This document shows, piece by piece, positions 35,814-48,332 of a stretch of 64,000 nt of DNA; the stretch's first letter is position 1, and each line of letters starts with the position of its first letter. The position numbers and the translations under genes are program-made. A model generated the notes under the pieces. The model was given only the letters and a program-made list of their open reading frames with translations. It was not told where the DNA came from and made no database searches. Origin of the DNA: Pegoplata infirma (Eukaryota; Arthropoda; Insecta; Diptera; Anthomyiidae); NCBI GenBank assembly GCA_963921195.1, contig OY992539.1:209750035-209814034 (forward strand), read 5' to 3'.

Positions 35814-36546
35814 AAGCAAAACTTAGATTACCAAATAAGGTATAAAATAAGGTATAGGATCTCTTATTTTATACATTGCAGTATTGATGATTTTAACAGG
35901 CGATGAGACTCAAAGTAATGCATCCACATTATCACAAAGAATACCAGTAAGGTATAAAATAAGTCATAAATTTATAACGAAGAATACGAATAAGGTGTAA
36001 AATATATGATATTTTATAGGTTACGAGAAATGAAATAATAAAGCATACCAGAAGATAAGATATAAGGTGTTACGAGTAGTGAAAAAGTAATTTTGTATTA
36101 AATTTACTCACGTGATTGTAAGTGAGTGTAAGTAGATAAAATATGCTCGTGAGTGTGTGTCGTTAGAAATTTCCTGTCGTGAGCCCATCTCTAGTTTAAA
36201 CTTATGCATTTTTTTAAAAATAATTATTTTTTATGTTATTGTAATGCATTATGCATCCAATTATGAATAATGCATTATTTCAAACTTTGAAATAATACAT
36301 AATGTAACCAAATATAAGTCATCCATGATTTAATGTTTAGAAATAATAAATATGAAATACATTTTTTCCAATAATCATGCATTACGTAGCTAATTATTAG
36401 TAATGCATTATTTTTCACTTGAAAATAATACGTTGTGGAACAAATGTTTGGTAAGACATCATAAAATAATGCTACAAATAAGTTATATACATTACTTGGT
36501 AATGTGTTATATAATCACCACCCATTACCAAAGTTTTGCTGGGTTG
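35814..36546. mobile_element. CCCAGCAAAA-family element nested in the foldback
   Basis: The right end ACCAAAGTTTTGCTGGG (about 36530-36546) matches the family's TIR. The left end is decayed (AAGCAAAACTTAGATTACCAA). The interior has repeated TAATGCATTA motifs. Confidence 0.5.
36085..36193. mobile_element. Fragment of the GTGAGT-rich GAGATGGG-family element
   Basis: It contains ACTCACGTGATTGTAAGTGAGTG and ends GAGCCCATCTCTAG, the same right end as the elements at 39597 and 52769. The left end is missing. Confidence 0.55.
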
Positions 36547-37097
36547 TTTTAAATTGATGATATAGTTAGGCATTTCGTTTTAAATTTAAAGCCACTAACG
36601 ATTGTCCATTTACTAAATACTCTTGACAATGGAACTTGACAAATTCCGAAACACGTGTCGAGTAAGTCTTGCAAAATGACCATACTAATCAATTTAAAAC
36701 AAACAAACTTTATAAATAGTTTCTTGAAAATTGTTACTTTAAAAATATCAACGTAATAATTGGTAAAGAAACGTGACCTCGAGCTGGAGTAATGTTTCTA
36801 GTGCATATTTTACGATTTTTAGTGCATGTTTAAGGTTATGATTCTCTTGATCCTTGGAAGTCGCCCGTCCCTTCCAACGGCCCTGATCTTTCAGACACAA
36901 TTTTTAAATAATATTTTTTTTTTAATATTTATTTAAATAATTATTTTTTGCTAAAGTTTAATGACTTTAACATAATTTTTATCTCTCAGGCTTACATCAT
37001 AGCAAAAAAATAAATTATTCGTACTTCACTATTTTAAAAATAAATTTAAGTGTAATAACTTTTCATTACTCATGCCTTAAAAAATATTTATCTAGCA

Positions 37098-37411
37098 CAA
37101 TGGTTCCCAACCTTTAATTCTCGCCCCACTGGGGGGCAATTTGAATGCTTTAGGGGGGCAACGAGCAAATTTTTAAGATTTTTTTTTGTCAAATAAACTA
37201 AAAAAAATCTTATTTTAGTGAAATTATATAGTTGATTGTTAACAACTTTTTCTAAAAACATTGTTTGAACGATGATTTTAACAAAAAGTTTGCTTGACCA
37301 CAAGTAAATTATGAATTTTGAGGCAAATTTTAAAAATTTACAATTTTTTCTTGAGTGTAGTTTTATTTACTTAAAAGTGGGGCATGGCGCAAAAAAGTTT
37401 GGGAACCATTG
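37098..37411. mobile_element. hAT-superfamily MITE with perfect 8-bp target duplication
   Basis: The TIRs CAATGGTTCCCAACCTTT and (right, inverted) CAATGGTTCCCAAACTTTTT resemble the CAGNGGTTC ends of Charlie-like hAT elements. The 8-bp ATCTAGCA flanks both sides (37090-37097 and 37412-37419). It is only 314 bp long, without a transposase. The minus-strand frame at 37088-37303 is incidental. Confidence 0.92.
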
Positions 37412-37559
37412 ATCTAGCATTATTCCACATTTGTTAATTTTCATATACGAGGGGGTCAGTATTTCACATACAAACAATATACGGAGGTTATCTTGTCTTT
37501 AGCACCTGTGTCTAGATGGAATTTCAAAAGTAAATATCACATCAAACACCTCATACAAT

Positions 37560-38288
37560 AACCCAGCAAAACTTTTTTAAGGAAATTTGAAAATTTTTAA
37601 GAAAAATTTTATTAATTAATAATATTTGATTAAAGTATTATTTTAGCTCGAGGCCCAAAAAAAATTATATTTATGATATTTTCATAATAGATTAATTATG
37701 TAACTTTTATTTATAACTTTTTTAAAGCAATAAATTAATAACTTATTATAAAAATAAATATTATTCTTTTATAAATATATTACGAGAATATCATAAATTT
37801 TGGCCTCGAGCTAGAATAAAACTCTAATCGAATGTATATTTATAAAGGACAAATAAATACATTTTAATTTCTTTGTACCTTTTGGTACAAGAAATAAAAA
37901 GCAATTAATTATTAAAATTCAGAATCTTTAATTGAGCTTTTCTGAATTTTAGTTCGGGTTTTCTGAATTTAAGTAAGGCTTTTCTTAATTTGAATTGCAA
38001 TTTACTGAATTTCAATTGGACTTTTTTCAATTTTATTTTTCTAAATATGATTGGAATTTTTTGGATTTGGGTTTTTCCAATTTTTAGTCGGCTTTTATAT
38101 AAGAATTTTTTAAATTTTAATTAAGGGGCTTTTCTGAATTTTAATTAGGAGCGATTTAAATTGTAATTCCCCAAAAATTTCCATTAGAAAAATTCAATCA
38201 CTTTAAAATTTCTTGCAAACTTTATAACCACAATATCATTTTTCTCAAAAACTTCTTTCCAATGTTATAAAATTTTTGCTGGGTTATC
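37560..38288. mobile_element. CCCAGCAAAA-family TIR element
   Basis: The ends ATAACCCAGCAAAACTTTTT and TTTTTGCTGGGTTAT are inverted. A smaller GCTCGAGGCC foldback (37645-37812) is nested inside. The rest is AT-rich, with repeated TTTTCTGAATTT(T)AATT motifs at about 37930-38160. Confidence 0.65.
37645..37812. mobile_element. Small foldback, GCTCGAGGCC family
   Basis: Inverted arms AGCTCGAGGCC followed by AAAATTTATGATATT are 168 bp apart at their outer ends. The termini match those at 21105, 35746 and 59842. Confidence 0.7.
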
Positions 38289-39450
38289 TTAGAGTTAATG
38301 CTAGTATCTGCAAATATTTACCAGTAGTTGCTTTTGAAGCTACAATTGTAAAAGAAAGTAAATGCGAAACGCATTCCTTATTTGTTACACCACAAGCGAA
38401 ACAAGATAAAACTTGACAGCAAATATGTGTTACAAATATGTGTGATAACAAAAAAATTCTTAGAATTATTTTCTTTTTTTTTTTGTAATAAAATAATAAT
38501 ATTTATTTCAATTACAAAGAATATGTAAAGAAGAAAAGGTGGCGAAAGACAACAACGGCTGTATCTGGATTTAAATTTTTTCAAAAATTTTGAAAAAATT
38601 TAATTTAAAACTAATCCCAAAAAAACGCTACTTTCCAAAATTAGAGTAATTTCTAAAAACCTTTCGAAATTCCCGAATATCATCTAGATTTTTATTGGAG
38701 CCGTATTAAGATTAAATTTTAGAGCGAATGTTGCATTTCTTTATTCATTTAATTCTTTGCTTTTGCAATTGATTTTGACAGTCGGGCTGTAAATCTTGGG
38801 GATTTATCCTTAAAATTTGGGATTTTTTTGAGCAATTTGGACAAAAAAATTTATTTAGAGATTGAAGATATTTTGGGGATTTAAAAAAAAATATTTTAGA
38901 GATATTAAAAATTTTATGCAAAAATATTATTTCAAAACACTTTCTGGTAGTCGTTCACGAAGCACAGTACAACATCCGTTTAACGGGTGTTAAATATACA
39001 TATGTATATAAAGTTCCCAACAATCTCGTTTGTGGATTTTTTTTAATTGATAAATCTGTTAATAAAATTAAAGCCTGATTATTTACTATTAATTAAAATT
39101 AAAGAACATTTAAATTTTAAAAGTGAACAAAAAAGTTTTTATGTCAAATAAAAAAAAAATATTTTTTGGGGATTTTTAGGGACATTTTGTAATTTTTTAG
39201 GGATCAATGTTAAAACGTAGCTGGCAACGTTGTATGACAAATTAAAATATCACTTATTGTAAGTGCGCCATCTATTGATAAGTAGAAGAAAATAAAAAAA
39301 TCGAATTAGAATAAAATAATCCAATTGCTTTCTTGTTTATGTTGCCAGATAGATAAATTTCGAGTAAAGTCCCCATTTAAAAATTAAAATCCCATAAATC
39401 TTAAAGCAAAATTTCCGTATCACATTTTGAGTTTCCAATTTTTGTTCATA
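38289..39450. other. AT-rich stretch without recognised features
   Basis: No gene, tRNA or clear repeat was found. There are several GGGGATTT(T) motifs (38798-38880 and 39165-39200) on an otherwise AT-rich background. Confidence 0.35.
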
Positions 39451-41745
39451 AAATATGAAGAATCTGAGAATTTTTCTTTACAAAAAATTACTCGGAATCT
39501 GAGAATTTTTTTATGCGAAATATGTCTCAGTATCCGAACATTTTCTTATACGAAAAATGTCTTATAATCTGAGAATTTTCTATTAAAAAAAAATTAGAGA
39601 TGGGCACATGTGCAGCTTAGAGCGTGATTCACGTGATTCACGCGTGAGTGTGACTCAATTCATTTTTACTCACGTGAGTCTGAGTGAGTGGAGAAAAAAA
39701 TTGCGTGAGTGAGTGTGCGTGAGTAAGATTTTTGCGTGAGTCGATTTTTTTTTTCGTGAGTTTGCGTGATTTTTTTCTCTTCATATATCCTTTCGTACCA
39801 AAAAAAGCTGCAAAAAAATTATAAAAATTGGCTTAACTTAAGATTTTGTCCCGAAAAAAGCAAAAATAAATGTAAAATTTCGCTGAACTTTAAATTTTGC
39901 TGAAAATTTTGAAAGATTTTTGAAATTTTAGTTTTTTAATTTTTTTTTCTAAAATAAGAGTTTCGTGAGTGTGAGTCAACGTGAGTGTGAGTGAAGCTTG
40001 CGTGAGTGCACTTGAGTGTGAGTTGTATTAAAATTACTTACGTAATTGTGAGTGAGTAGAAAAAATATGCTCGAGAGTGAGTGTGCGTGCTTCAAAAATT
40101 CCTCAAAAATCACTCACGCTCCCATCTCTAAGAAAAATGTCTCAGAATTTTTCTATAAGAAAAATGTCTCAGAATCTGAGAATTTTTCTATACGAAAAAT
40201 GTCTGTGAATCTGAAAATTTTTCGATGCGAAATATGTCTCAGAATCTGAGAATTTTTCTATTCGAAAAATGTCTCAGAATCTGAGAATTTTCTACAATTT
40301 TTCTATACGAAAAATGTCTCAGAATCTGATAATTTTTCCGTACGAAAAATATCTCAGAATCTGAGAATTTTCCTATAAGCAAATTCTGAGCCTTTTTTTT
40401 ACGATTTTTCTATACGAAAAATGTCTCAGAATCTGAAAATTTTTCTATACGAAAAGTTGTATCAGAATCTGAGAATTTTTCTATACGGAAAATTGTCTCA
40501 GAATCTAAGAATTTTTCTATACGAAAAATGTCTCAGAATCTGAGAATTGTTCTATACGAAAAATGCCTCAGAATCTGAGAATTTTTCGATATGAAAAATG
40601 TCTTAAAATTTAAGAATTTTTCTATACGGAAAAATGTCTCAGAATCTGAGAATTTTTCTATACGGAAAATTGTCTCAGAATCTGGAAATTGTTCTATACA
40701 AAAATGTCTCAGAACCTGAGAATTTTTCTATACGAAAAAATCTATTTTTTTTTTACGAAAAAATCTATTTTTTTTTTACGAAAAATGTCGCAGAATCTGA
40801 AAATTTTTCTATATGAAAAGTTGTCCCAGAATCTGAGAATTTTCCTATACAAAAATGTAACAGAATTTAAGAATTTTTCTATACGAAAAATGTCTCAAAA
40901 TCAGAATCTGATAATTTTTGTATACGAAAAATGTCTCAGAATCTAATAATTTTTCTATACGAAACATGTTTCAGAATTTTTCTATATGAAAAATGTGTTT
41001 TTTATGTGAATTTTTTATATGAAAAATGTCGCAGAATCTGAGAATTTTTCTACACGAAAAATGTCTCAAAATCTGAGAATTTTATATACAAATAATTTTT
41101 CAGAATTTGAGAATTTTTCTATTTGAAAAACATCTAAGAATCTAAGAATTTTTCTGTATGAAAAATGTCTCAGAATCTCAGAATTTTTCTATTCGAAAAA
41201 TGTCTTATAATTTGAGAATTTCTCGATACAAAAAATGTTTTAAAATCTGAGAATTTTTCTATACGAAATAGTGTCTCAGAATCTGAGAAAATTTTCTATA
41301 CGAAAAATATTTCAGAATCTCAGAATTTTTCTATACAAAATGTACAGATGTAATGTATTTCTACACGAAAAATGTCTCATAATCTGGAAATTTTTCTATA
41401 CGAAAAATGTCTCAAAATCTGAGAATTTTTCTACACGAAAAATGTCTCAAAATCCATGAATTTTCTATAAGAAAAATGTCTCAGAATCTAAAAATCTCAG
41501 AATGTTCTCAGAATCTGAGAATTTTTCTATACGAAAAATGTCTCAGAGTCTGAGAATTTTTCTATACGAAAAACGTCTCAGAGTCTGAGAATTTTTCTAT
41601 AACAAAAATGTCTCAGAATCTAAGAATTTTTCTATACGAAAAATTTCTGAGAATCTGGGAATTTTTCTATACGTAAAATGTCTTAGAATCTGAGAACTTT
41701 TCTATACAAAAAATTTCTCAGAATCTGAAATGTTTTAATTTTTTT
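39451..41745 (-). repeat. 35-bp satellite array F (reverse), interrupted by a MITE
   Basis: Units read TCTCAGAATCTGAGAATTTTTCTATACGAAAAATG on +. The array is split at 39597-40128 and continues to about 41745. The short ORFs in this stretch are repeat by-products. Confidence 0.93.
39597..40128. mobile_element. GTGAGT-rich MITE (GAGATGGG ends) inserted in satellite F
   Basis: Ends GAGATGGG and CCCATCTC are flanked by TA (39595-39596 and 40129-40130). The interior is dominated by direct and inverted CGTGAGTGTGAGTG and ACTCACG motifs. Related copies lie at 52769-53081 and about 36085-36193. Confidence 0.8.
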
Positions 41746-42216
41746 TCTTTCTTTTACAATTTAAATTAATAAAATATCGTTAATTTTTAAATTAGTACAA
41801 TACACATTTAATTTAATGGGTGACCGTTAACGTTGTTACCAACGTATTGACGCTCGCGATATTTGTATGAGTTTACTATTTTACTATTCTCTATTTTAAC
41901 GGAAAATTTGCCAGTGACATTAAATTTTTTTGCATACGCAAATTTAAAATTACATTTCTGAAGCTCCAGAAGATATAAAAGTGGACTTAAGAAATTCTAA
42001 TTTGCCATCCACAGCAATTCATATCTTTATCCATACAAAATATTTGCACACTTTTAAATATCTTCCTCTTTGATTAAAACGTCATTATAACAAAAATCAA
42101 TAACAATGGCATAATTTCAACATCATTTATATCATCGTTTATAGCACAACAATATAAATTATGCACTCAATATGCCAGCTTATAATTACTATCAATATAT
42201 TCCAATAACAAAGAAA
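41746..42216. other. Non-coding stretch between satellite F and a DINE-1-like copy
   Basis: AT-rich. A small GC-richer patch (about 41815-41865, GTGACCGTTAACGTTGTTACC) stands out but has no assignable function. Confidence 0.35.
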
Positions 42217-42798
42217 AACGAGTAAAAAAAGTTAAATTCTGTCTTGCCGAATATAAGGATACCCTCTACAATGTAAAAAAATGCAAAAAACTCAATTTAA
42301 AAAATGTTGTTGAAAAAAAATTCTGCAAAAAAAAATTTGGGTTAAAAAATATGTTTGTACTTGTTTTAATACCTTTCAATATCCAATTCTGTTCACATAT
42401 GTCAACCAGAAGCCAAATTAAAGCATTTTTCTATTTTGAGGTTATGTGGAATGTATCAAAATTTTCGAGGTGTTCTACATTTTCGTTCATAACTTTTCAT
42501 CCGCTAAAACTATATCGCTTAAATGCAATACCAATCTTTTCGAAGCAACAACAAGAAAATATGTTAATTTTCAGTCATATTTATAAAATATTTTGACCAG
42601 GATCGCCATTTCAACAGACAGAGAGATAGGTATACGGAAAGACAGACGGACAGACGGACATCTCTAGAATGTCTTAGAATCGATCCATGATCAATAATAT
42701 AAATATTTTATGGGGTCCCAGACCGATATTTCGATGAGTTACAAACAAAATGAAAAACTTATATATACTCCCCATCACTAGAGAGGAGGCTATAAAAA
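42217..42798 (+). mobile_element. DINE-1/INE-1-like element, copy 3
   Basis: It starts ACGAGTAAAAAAAGTTAAATTC, with ATACCCTCTAC downstream. It has a GACGGACAGACGGACATCTCTAGAATG core and TTTTATGGGGTCCCAGACCG, and ends AGAGGAGGCTATAAAAA. The ORF at 42351-42596 lies inside it and has no known domain. Confidence 0.75.
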
Positions 42799-42963
42799 TA
42801 CCTCATGTTGCATTGAATTTTTGTAATTATTGCATAAATTGCATTGGCATAATGGTTGTACAAACATTTTCATCTATTTTGTATAATCCATTACATAAAT
42901 GAATTTTCGCATACATAATTCTCATGAAATATATGAGAATATAAACACTATGCACATTAAGTT

Positions 42964-43870
42964 TTTGAAATATTTTTGAAATGTCAGAGAAACAGAGAAT
43001 TCTTAGAGAGAAAAAAATTTGGAAGAATCTGAGAATATTGCGATACGAAAAGTTTCTAGGAAAAATTTCTCAAAATATGAGAATTTTCCGAAAAAAGTAG
43101 TAATATTTATTTAATTAAAGTAAAATTTTATAAAAAAAACCATTTTGTGAATGTAGAATTTCACACAAGTACCATTTTTTTAAAGTACCGTTGCACTATT
43201 TTTATATAAAAGTACCATTTTAAACAGAATTGTAAAAAAATAACCTTTCATTAAAGTGCTATTTAAAAAAAGAGTACATTTTAAAAAAGGATCCATTTTA
43301 TAAGAAACATTTCATAAAGAACGATTTTATTAAGAACCATTTTATAAAAAATATTTTTTAAATACATCTTTTTCTTTGACATAACATTTTTAAAAGTATG
43401 GTTTTATAAAAAGTACATTTTATTCAAACCTAATAAATAAATGTACCATTTAGAGTGCCACACTAATTAATGTACCATTTTTCATATAAAGTTTTTGAAA
43501 TATTTTTGAAATGTCAGAGAAACAGAGAATTTTTGGTGAGAAAAAGATTTGACAGAATCTGAGAATTTTGCGATAAGAAAATTTTCTAGGAAAAATGTCT
43601 CAGAATATGAGAATTTTCCGAAAAAAGTAGTAATGCCATTTAATAAAGTAAAATTTTATAAAAAAAAACCATTAGAAAGTTGAATTTCACACAAGTACCA
43701 TTTTTTTTAAAGTACTGTTCCACTATTTTTTATATAAAAATACCATGTTAAACAGAATAGTTAAAAAATGCCCTTTCACCATTTTATAAAAAAAAAAATT
43801 ATAAAGAATCATTTTATAAAGAATCATTTTATAAAGAATCATTTTATAAAAATTAATTTGTTAACCCATT
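42964..43870 (+). repeat. Direct segmental duplication with satellite scraps and CATTTTATAAA minisatellite
   Basis: A block of about 300 bp starting AGTTTTTGAAATATTTTTGAAATGTCAGAG occurs at about 42964 and again at about 43490. It contains reverse satellite scraps (AGAATCTGAGAAT), TTTTCCGAAAAAAGTAGTAAT and CACACAAGTACCATTTTTTT. After each copy comes a short-period repeat around AAAGAA(T/C)CATTTTATA. Confidence 0.75.
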
Positions 43871-44261
43871 AACAACGAATGGGTAGAAAAATACCCAAAA
43901 ATAGAGCTATCTCAGAAAAATCCCAGCTATAATCAGTCGAACGGTATAACAAATCTTTTTTTAAGAATTGATAGAAGACCGATAAAACTAGTAAAAAACA
44001 TTTTTAGGAGTCAGATCGGAACATGACTTGGGGGAAAATTAGCGGTTCAAAAGTCAATAATTTTACAAAGTTGTAAATTTTTGACATAAATGGATCTGGA
44101 AAGTATGGAGAGTGGACTTCCCGAAAATGCTCTTGCTGCATTAAAGCACAACATATCTTCTATCTAAAAAACAAAAATCAACTTTCAAGAATATATTCTT
44201 TTTTAAGTCTCAAAATTTCTTTTTATTGACCATTTTAGACAATCTTTTATTTAAACTTACA
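43871..44261. other. Stretch without recognised features
   Basis: No ORF or repeat recognised. It borders the foldback at 44262. Confidence 0.3.
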
Positions 44262-44825
44262 AGAAAGGTCTTTCACAAGGCACCCACCGATTGTCCTGAA
44301 AATTTAATATGGGAATGAGGGGAAAAAATAAGAGTTTTTTTAGCTGTCCAATCTCAGATTTAAAAAATTAATGGCTTTCGGGAAAATCCGTATTAAAGCC
44401 GAACTAGTAGGTATTTCGGCAAACGAAAAAATACAGGTCAGCTTAATTTTAATAGAGATTATTTCATATGATTTTGGCGGTCGTACGTACATCTTTATAT
44501 AAACTACCCAAACGATTACACATTTTTGACAATAACGAACTTAACAAACCCGAATTTAGACCGATACACCATTGGATAGGTCTTCAAAAACCCGTTCGAC
44601 CTGTATAAAATGTTCATATAATTTCTTTTGAAGAAATGGAAAAAATCCTCAAAAAAAGAAAAAATTCCGTTTTTCCCCCTCCCCTTTAACCCGCTAAATG
44701 TGAGATTGGGCAGCTATAAAAAACAGGTAACTCTTAATTTGCTCCCCTCTTTCATATATGCAAGTTTCAGTACAATCGGCTGGTGACCTGTGAAAGACCT
44801 TCCTTGTTAGTTTGAGCCTAATACG
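44262..44825. repeat. Inverted repeat of about 560 bp
   Basis: The left arm (ACTTACAAGAAAGGTCTTTCAC, CCACCGATTGT, GCTGTCCAATCTCA) has its diverged inverse on the right (TGAGATTGGGCAGCTAT, ACAATCGGCTGG, GTGAAAGACCTTCCTTGTTAGTTTG). It is a probable old foldback element. Confidence 0.65.
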
Positions 44826-44929
44826 ATCATTTAAAAAACATGGCATCCTTCGATCTCAAAGTTTTGAATTTTTGAAAAAATTCACCAAAATTTTGAATTC
44901 TTGAAATATTAATAAATAAATATCTTGCA

Positions 44930-45245
44930 TTAATTTTAATAATTTTGGCATGCTTAATACGAATATCAAAAAATTTCTAAAATCGGTGGAGCGGTTTTCC
45001 AGACATCGCCATTTAAAATTTGTCAAAAAATCTCCAAAAATAACGGGTTTTTTCTACGTTCAAGAATTTAAAAAAAAATCTATAATTTTTAGTAATTTTG
45101 GCATGCTGAATACGAAAATCAAAAAATTTCTGTAATCGGTCGACCGGTTTTACAGATATCGCCATTTAAAACTTATCAGAAAATTTCCAAAAATAACCGG
45201 TTTTCCTACGTTCATGAATTAAAAAAAAAATAAATCTCAAAATTT
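44930..45245 (+). repeat. Two to three tandem copies of a unit of about 145 bp
   Basis: Shared blocks: AATTTTGGCATGCT(T/G)AATACGAA, ATCAAAAAATTTCT, AATCGGT, CGCCATTTAAAA, CCAAAAATAAC and CTACGTTCA. The short ORF 44950-45135 is produced by the repeat. Confidence 0.75.
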
Positions 45246-45254
45246 TTTTCCTTT

Positions 45255-45681
45255 CCCAGCAAAAACTTGGTAATGACATATCATTACCATTCGAATTACT
45301 TAGTAATGACAAAAAATTACCTTTAGCATTATTTTGAAATGTAAAGTAAGGACTTATTAATAATGACTTACATAAGTCATTATAATAAAATAAAAAAATT
45401 TCAGAACTAGATTTTCACTTTTTGACTCACTGTACATAATTTTGGTCAAAAATAAAATAAAATTAAATATTTTTTTATTTTTTTAAATTTTTTTTTTAAA
45501 TAATTTTTTCATTACCTATAAGTACATACGTAATTATTTATTAATACTGTTTTGATAATCATTACATTTGGCACATTTGCTTGTAAATGTAATGGGAAAG
45601 GAAATTCGAATCAGAAGTAGTTATAATTTTTGAATTTCCCATTACACATTTCATTACTTGGTAATGCAAGTTTTTGCTGGG
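45255..45681. mobile_element. CCCAGCAAAA-family MITE, uninterrupted copy
   Basis: The TIRs CCCAGCAAAAACTTGGTAATG match 15911-17249 end to end. This copy lacks the nested 919-bp hairpin and shows a single TAA where it inserted in the other copy. Confidence 0.88.
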
Positions 45682-46829
45682 GACTATTTCATAGAGATTG
45701 AGACACAATTTAATTTTAACTTAACTTGAGCCAAATCAGGCCATTTTAACCGATGGAGCCCTTAGAACAAAGTTAAGAGTTTTGATAAAAAATTTCTAAA
45801 AAAAAAAGCTTTAATTGAAAGGCGTCACGGGTTCAAATAATCGGACTTGTCTCAAATTAATTTTAAATGCAAGTTTGTCTCAAGCTCTATGAAAAGGTCA
45901 AGAAAAAAAATTGTTGCAATATTTTTTTTTTTTATTTTTTTACCGTACGAAAGACTTATCCGCCATTTTTTTTTTTTTTTTTTGCAAATTTCAAATAGCA
46001 ATATCTCGAAAACCATTCGAAAGACTTTAAAATTTTTTCGATATTCGAGTTCAGCGCATCATTTATATAGAAAAGTTCTAGAATATTTAAAGAGTTGAAA
46101 AAAAATATTTATCACCTAATTATAAAATTTTTAATCACTTAAGAACATGCCAGATTTAGCAACGAAACTTCTAACTTGACAAGTCTTCAAAAGTTTATGC
46201 CAAAATTCAGCCAGTAACCCTAAATTTCGCACTTTGGCCATTTCGCCTTAATAACTGGTCTAAAATTTTCTGTACAACTCCTAATACTGAATGAGCAAAG
46301 TTTATAATTCGCATTTGGTAAATGTTGGGTAAATAATGCCAAATATAATTTTTCACAATCTATAACTAATTAATTAAAATACGAATGTGTAGTAAAAGCA
46401 ATATCAGGTGTAAAAAGCACGAATTTGAATTATTAATAAAAATTTTGATTTAAATTAATGTGATGAAAACAAAAACATGTATGGAAAAGAACAGAGAGTG
46501 ATTCAGTTTTGTCAGTGGAAGAAAAAAAAATCCTTTTCAAGAACTAAATTTGTATGTCAGAATATAAGTTCAAAGTACCCCAGGGGACCAGAGACCCAGT
46601 TGGCAAAATAAATTCAACGGTGACATGCTACTGCCTCTTCCTTTATAAAATTGGTGACATCTTCATAGAATTGCTGGTCATAGACTTGTTAAGTTTAGAA
46701 ATGGCCAAAATCGGATAAGGGAGAAAAATCACTTATTGAAGAAGATAACCAACCCCAGAAAAACACCATTTCCATGCATGTTTGTTTGAAACATTTTTAT
46801 TCCATATGAAGGTCAACACATGCACTTAT
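45682..46829. other. AT-rich stretch without recognised features
   Basis: It includes long T-runs (about 45931 and 45968). No gene or repeat family was recognised; the ORF at 45847-46098 is low-complexity. Confidence 0.35.
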
Positions 46830-47014
46830 TGTTAGAACAAGGGGGTTATGAAATTCGATTTTTTTGGACCGCCCCTTTTAGGGGCGTGTTTATAGAAAAT
46901 AAAATAAAAATAATGATATGATATGGTATGATATTTTTCAATCATAAATATTTTAATAAATGAACTTGTTAATATTTTTGGCGAGAGGAAGGTGCCTCTG
47001 ACATCATACTTCAC

Positions 47015-47983
47015 CCCTAGCCCACTCCCTAAGTAAGCTTCCATTCAAAATTACATTTTTATAAAATTTGCTCCAACTGTTATTTGTATCGGATCCTACT
47101 TAGGGAGTGGAGATAGGGCGTAGGTATGTTTTAAAAAAATGTTGTAGGGTAAAAATAAATGGGGTCGGTCTCACTAATGACCCCTCTCGGATGCACCATT
47201 GGACCGGTAGAAGCTGATTAAATAAAACAAATTTAAAAAAATAAAAAAAATTGTATGGGGACCGCCTTAACAGTTAAAGATAGAGGATAGGCGCCTTCAG
47301 AGAAAATGTTTGGACTAAAAAATATTGTGGGTCGGTCATAAATTTTGTTGCTCTAAGGGCACTATTAGGGCAGTTAGAGCAGTTGGAGCAAATTTAAAAA
47401 ATGTCGTTTTGTGTGGGAGCCCCTTAAAATTGGAGATAGGGTATTAGTTTGTTCCAAAAAAATGTTTAGACGTAAAAAATAATGGGGGTCGGTCTTGGAA
47501 ATGACCCCTCTATGACGCACCATTGGAGCATTAGAAATGATTTTAAGATTGGAAAATTACAATTAAATTTTTTAAAAAAATTTTAAAAAATAGTAATAAT
47601 CGTTATCCCTGGATCCAACTGGGCAAAAAATTAGTAGGATCGATAGAAGTTTTACACAAAAAAATTTCAAAAAAATCGTACAAACACTTTCAAAAATGAG
47701 ATTTAAATTTTAAAACTTAAAAATCGCATACTAGAGCGCTTTTAAGAATTTATTGGGATTTTTTTTTTTAAAGTACAAAAAAAAAAATTTGAAAAAAAAA
47801 AAATAAATTTGGACCATTATTTAAGAAGTTATGAGCAAAAGAAGTTTTAGTAAAGGAACAAACTACCAATTTTTAAAAATTTTTTACCACGAAGGAGTTT
47901 TCGAAGGGTACTAAAAACTGTCAAGAACTTGGAAAATCTAAAAAAAAATTATTCATAGTGTCCGATTTGACATGGAATGCCCC
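47015..47983. mobile_element. Foldback element, 'GGGAGCCCC' family, copy 2 (left arm mostly lost)
   Basis: The palindromic turning point is at about 47025-47110 (CACTCCCTAAGTA ... TACTTAGGGAGTGG). The right arm then matches the arms of 49091-54346: CACCATTGGACCGGTAGAAG, GGGCAGTTAGAGC, GTGTGGGAGCCCC, CGAAGGAGTTTTCGAAGGGTACT, ending GACATGGAATGCCCC at 47983. Only a few tens of bases of the left arm remain. Confidence 0.75.
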
Positions 47984-48332
47984 ATATATATTCATGATCC
48001 TCGATGGATTTTAAGTCGATCTAGCGATGTCCGTCCGTCTGTCTGTTGAAAACAAGCTAACTTTTAAAAGACTTTACGGAGGCTCCTGAAGTTTGGTATA
48101 TATGTTGGGCATTTACCAGGTCAGGTTGGTATTGCAATCCAGCGAAATCAAAATACTGAATTTCGAAAAAAATTTTACACTCAAAAAAAAATTTAGTTGT
48201 TTTACACAAAATAAAATATTTCTAATCAAAAATGTTATTTTTTCACGTTAGAAAAATTACTATCACTTAAAAAGGGCATTGTGGAGGGTATTCATAGATT
48301 CGGCCAAGGCGAATTTAACTTTTCTACTTTTT
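47984..48332 (-). mobile_element. DINE-1/INE-1-like element, copy 4 (3' truncated)
   Basis: Read on the minus strand it begins near AGTAGAAAAGTTAAATTCGCC with ATACCCTCCACAATGCCC. It runs through GACAGACGGACGGACATCGCTAGATCG and stops at GAGGATCATGAATATAT, where it abuts the foldback. The usual GGAGGGTATAAAAA end is missing. Confidence 0.75.

Larger units (their letters stand above)
35746..36793. mobile_element. Foldback element, GCTCGAGGTCA family (about 1.05 kb)
   Basis: Terminal inverted repeats of about 80 bp begin ATTACTCCAGCTCGAGGTCA and continue CGTTTCTTTAC, then AAAGTAACAATTTTCAAG. The interior carries another TIR element (35814-36546) with, inside it, a fragment of the GTGAGT-rich family (about 36085-36191). 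No protein is recognisable. Confidence 0.8.

Noticed and set aside
37088..37303. 71-codon minus-strand ORF
   Set aside because: It overlaps the hAT-like MITE and its target duplication and has no recognisable domain.
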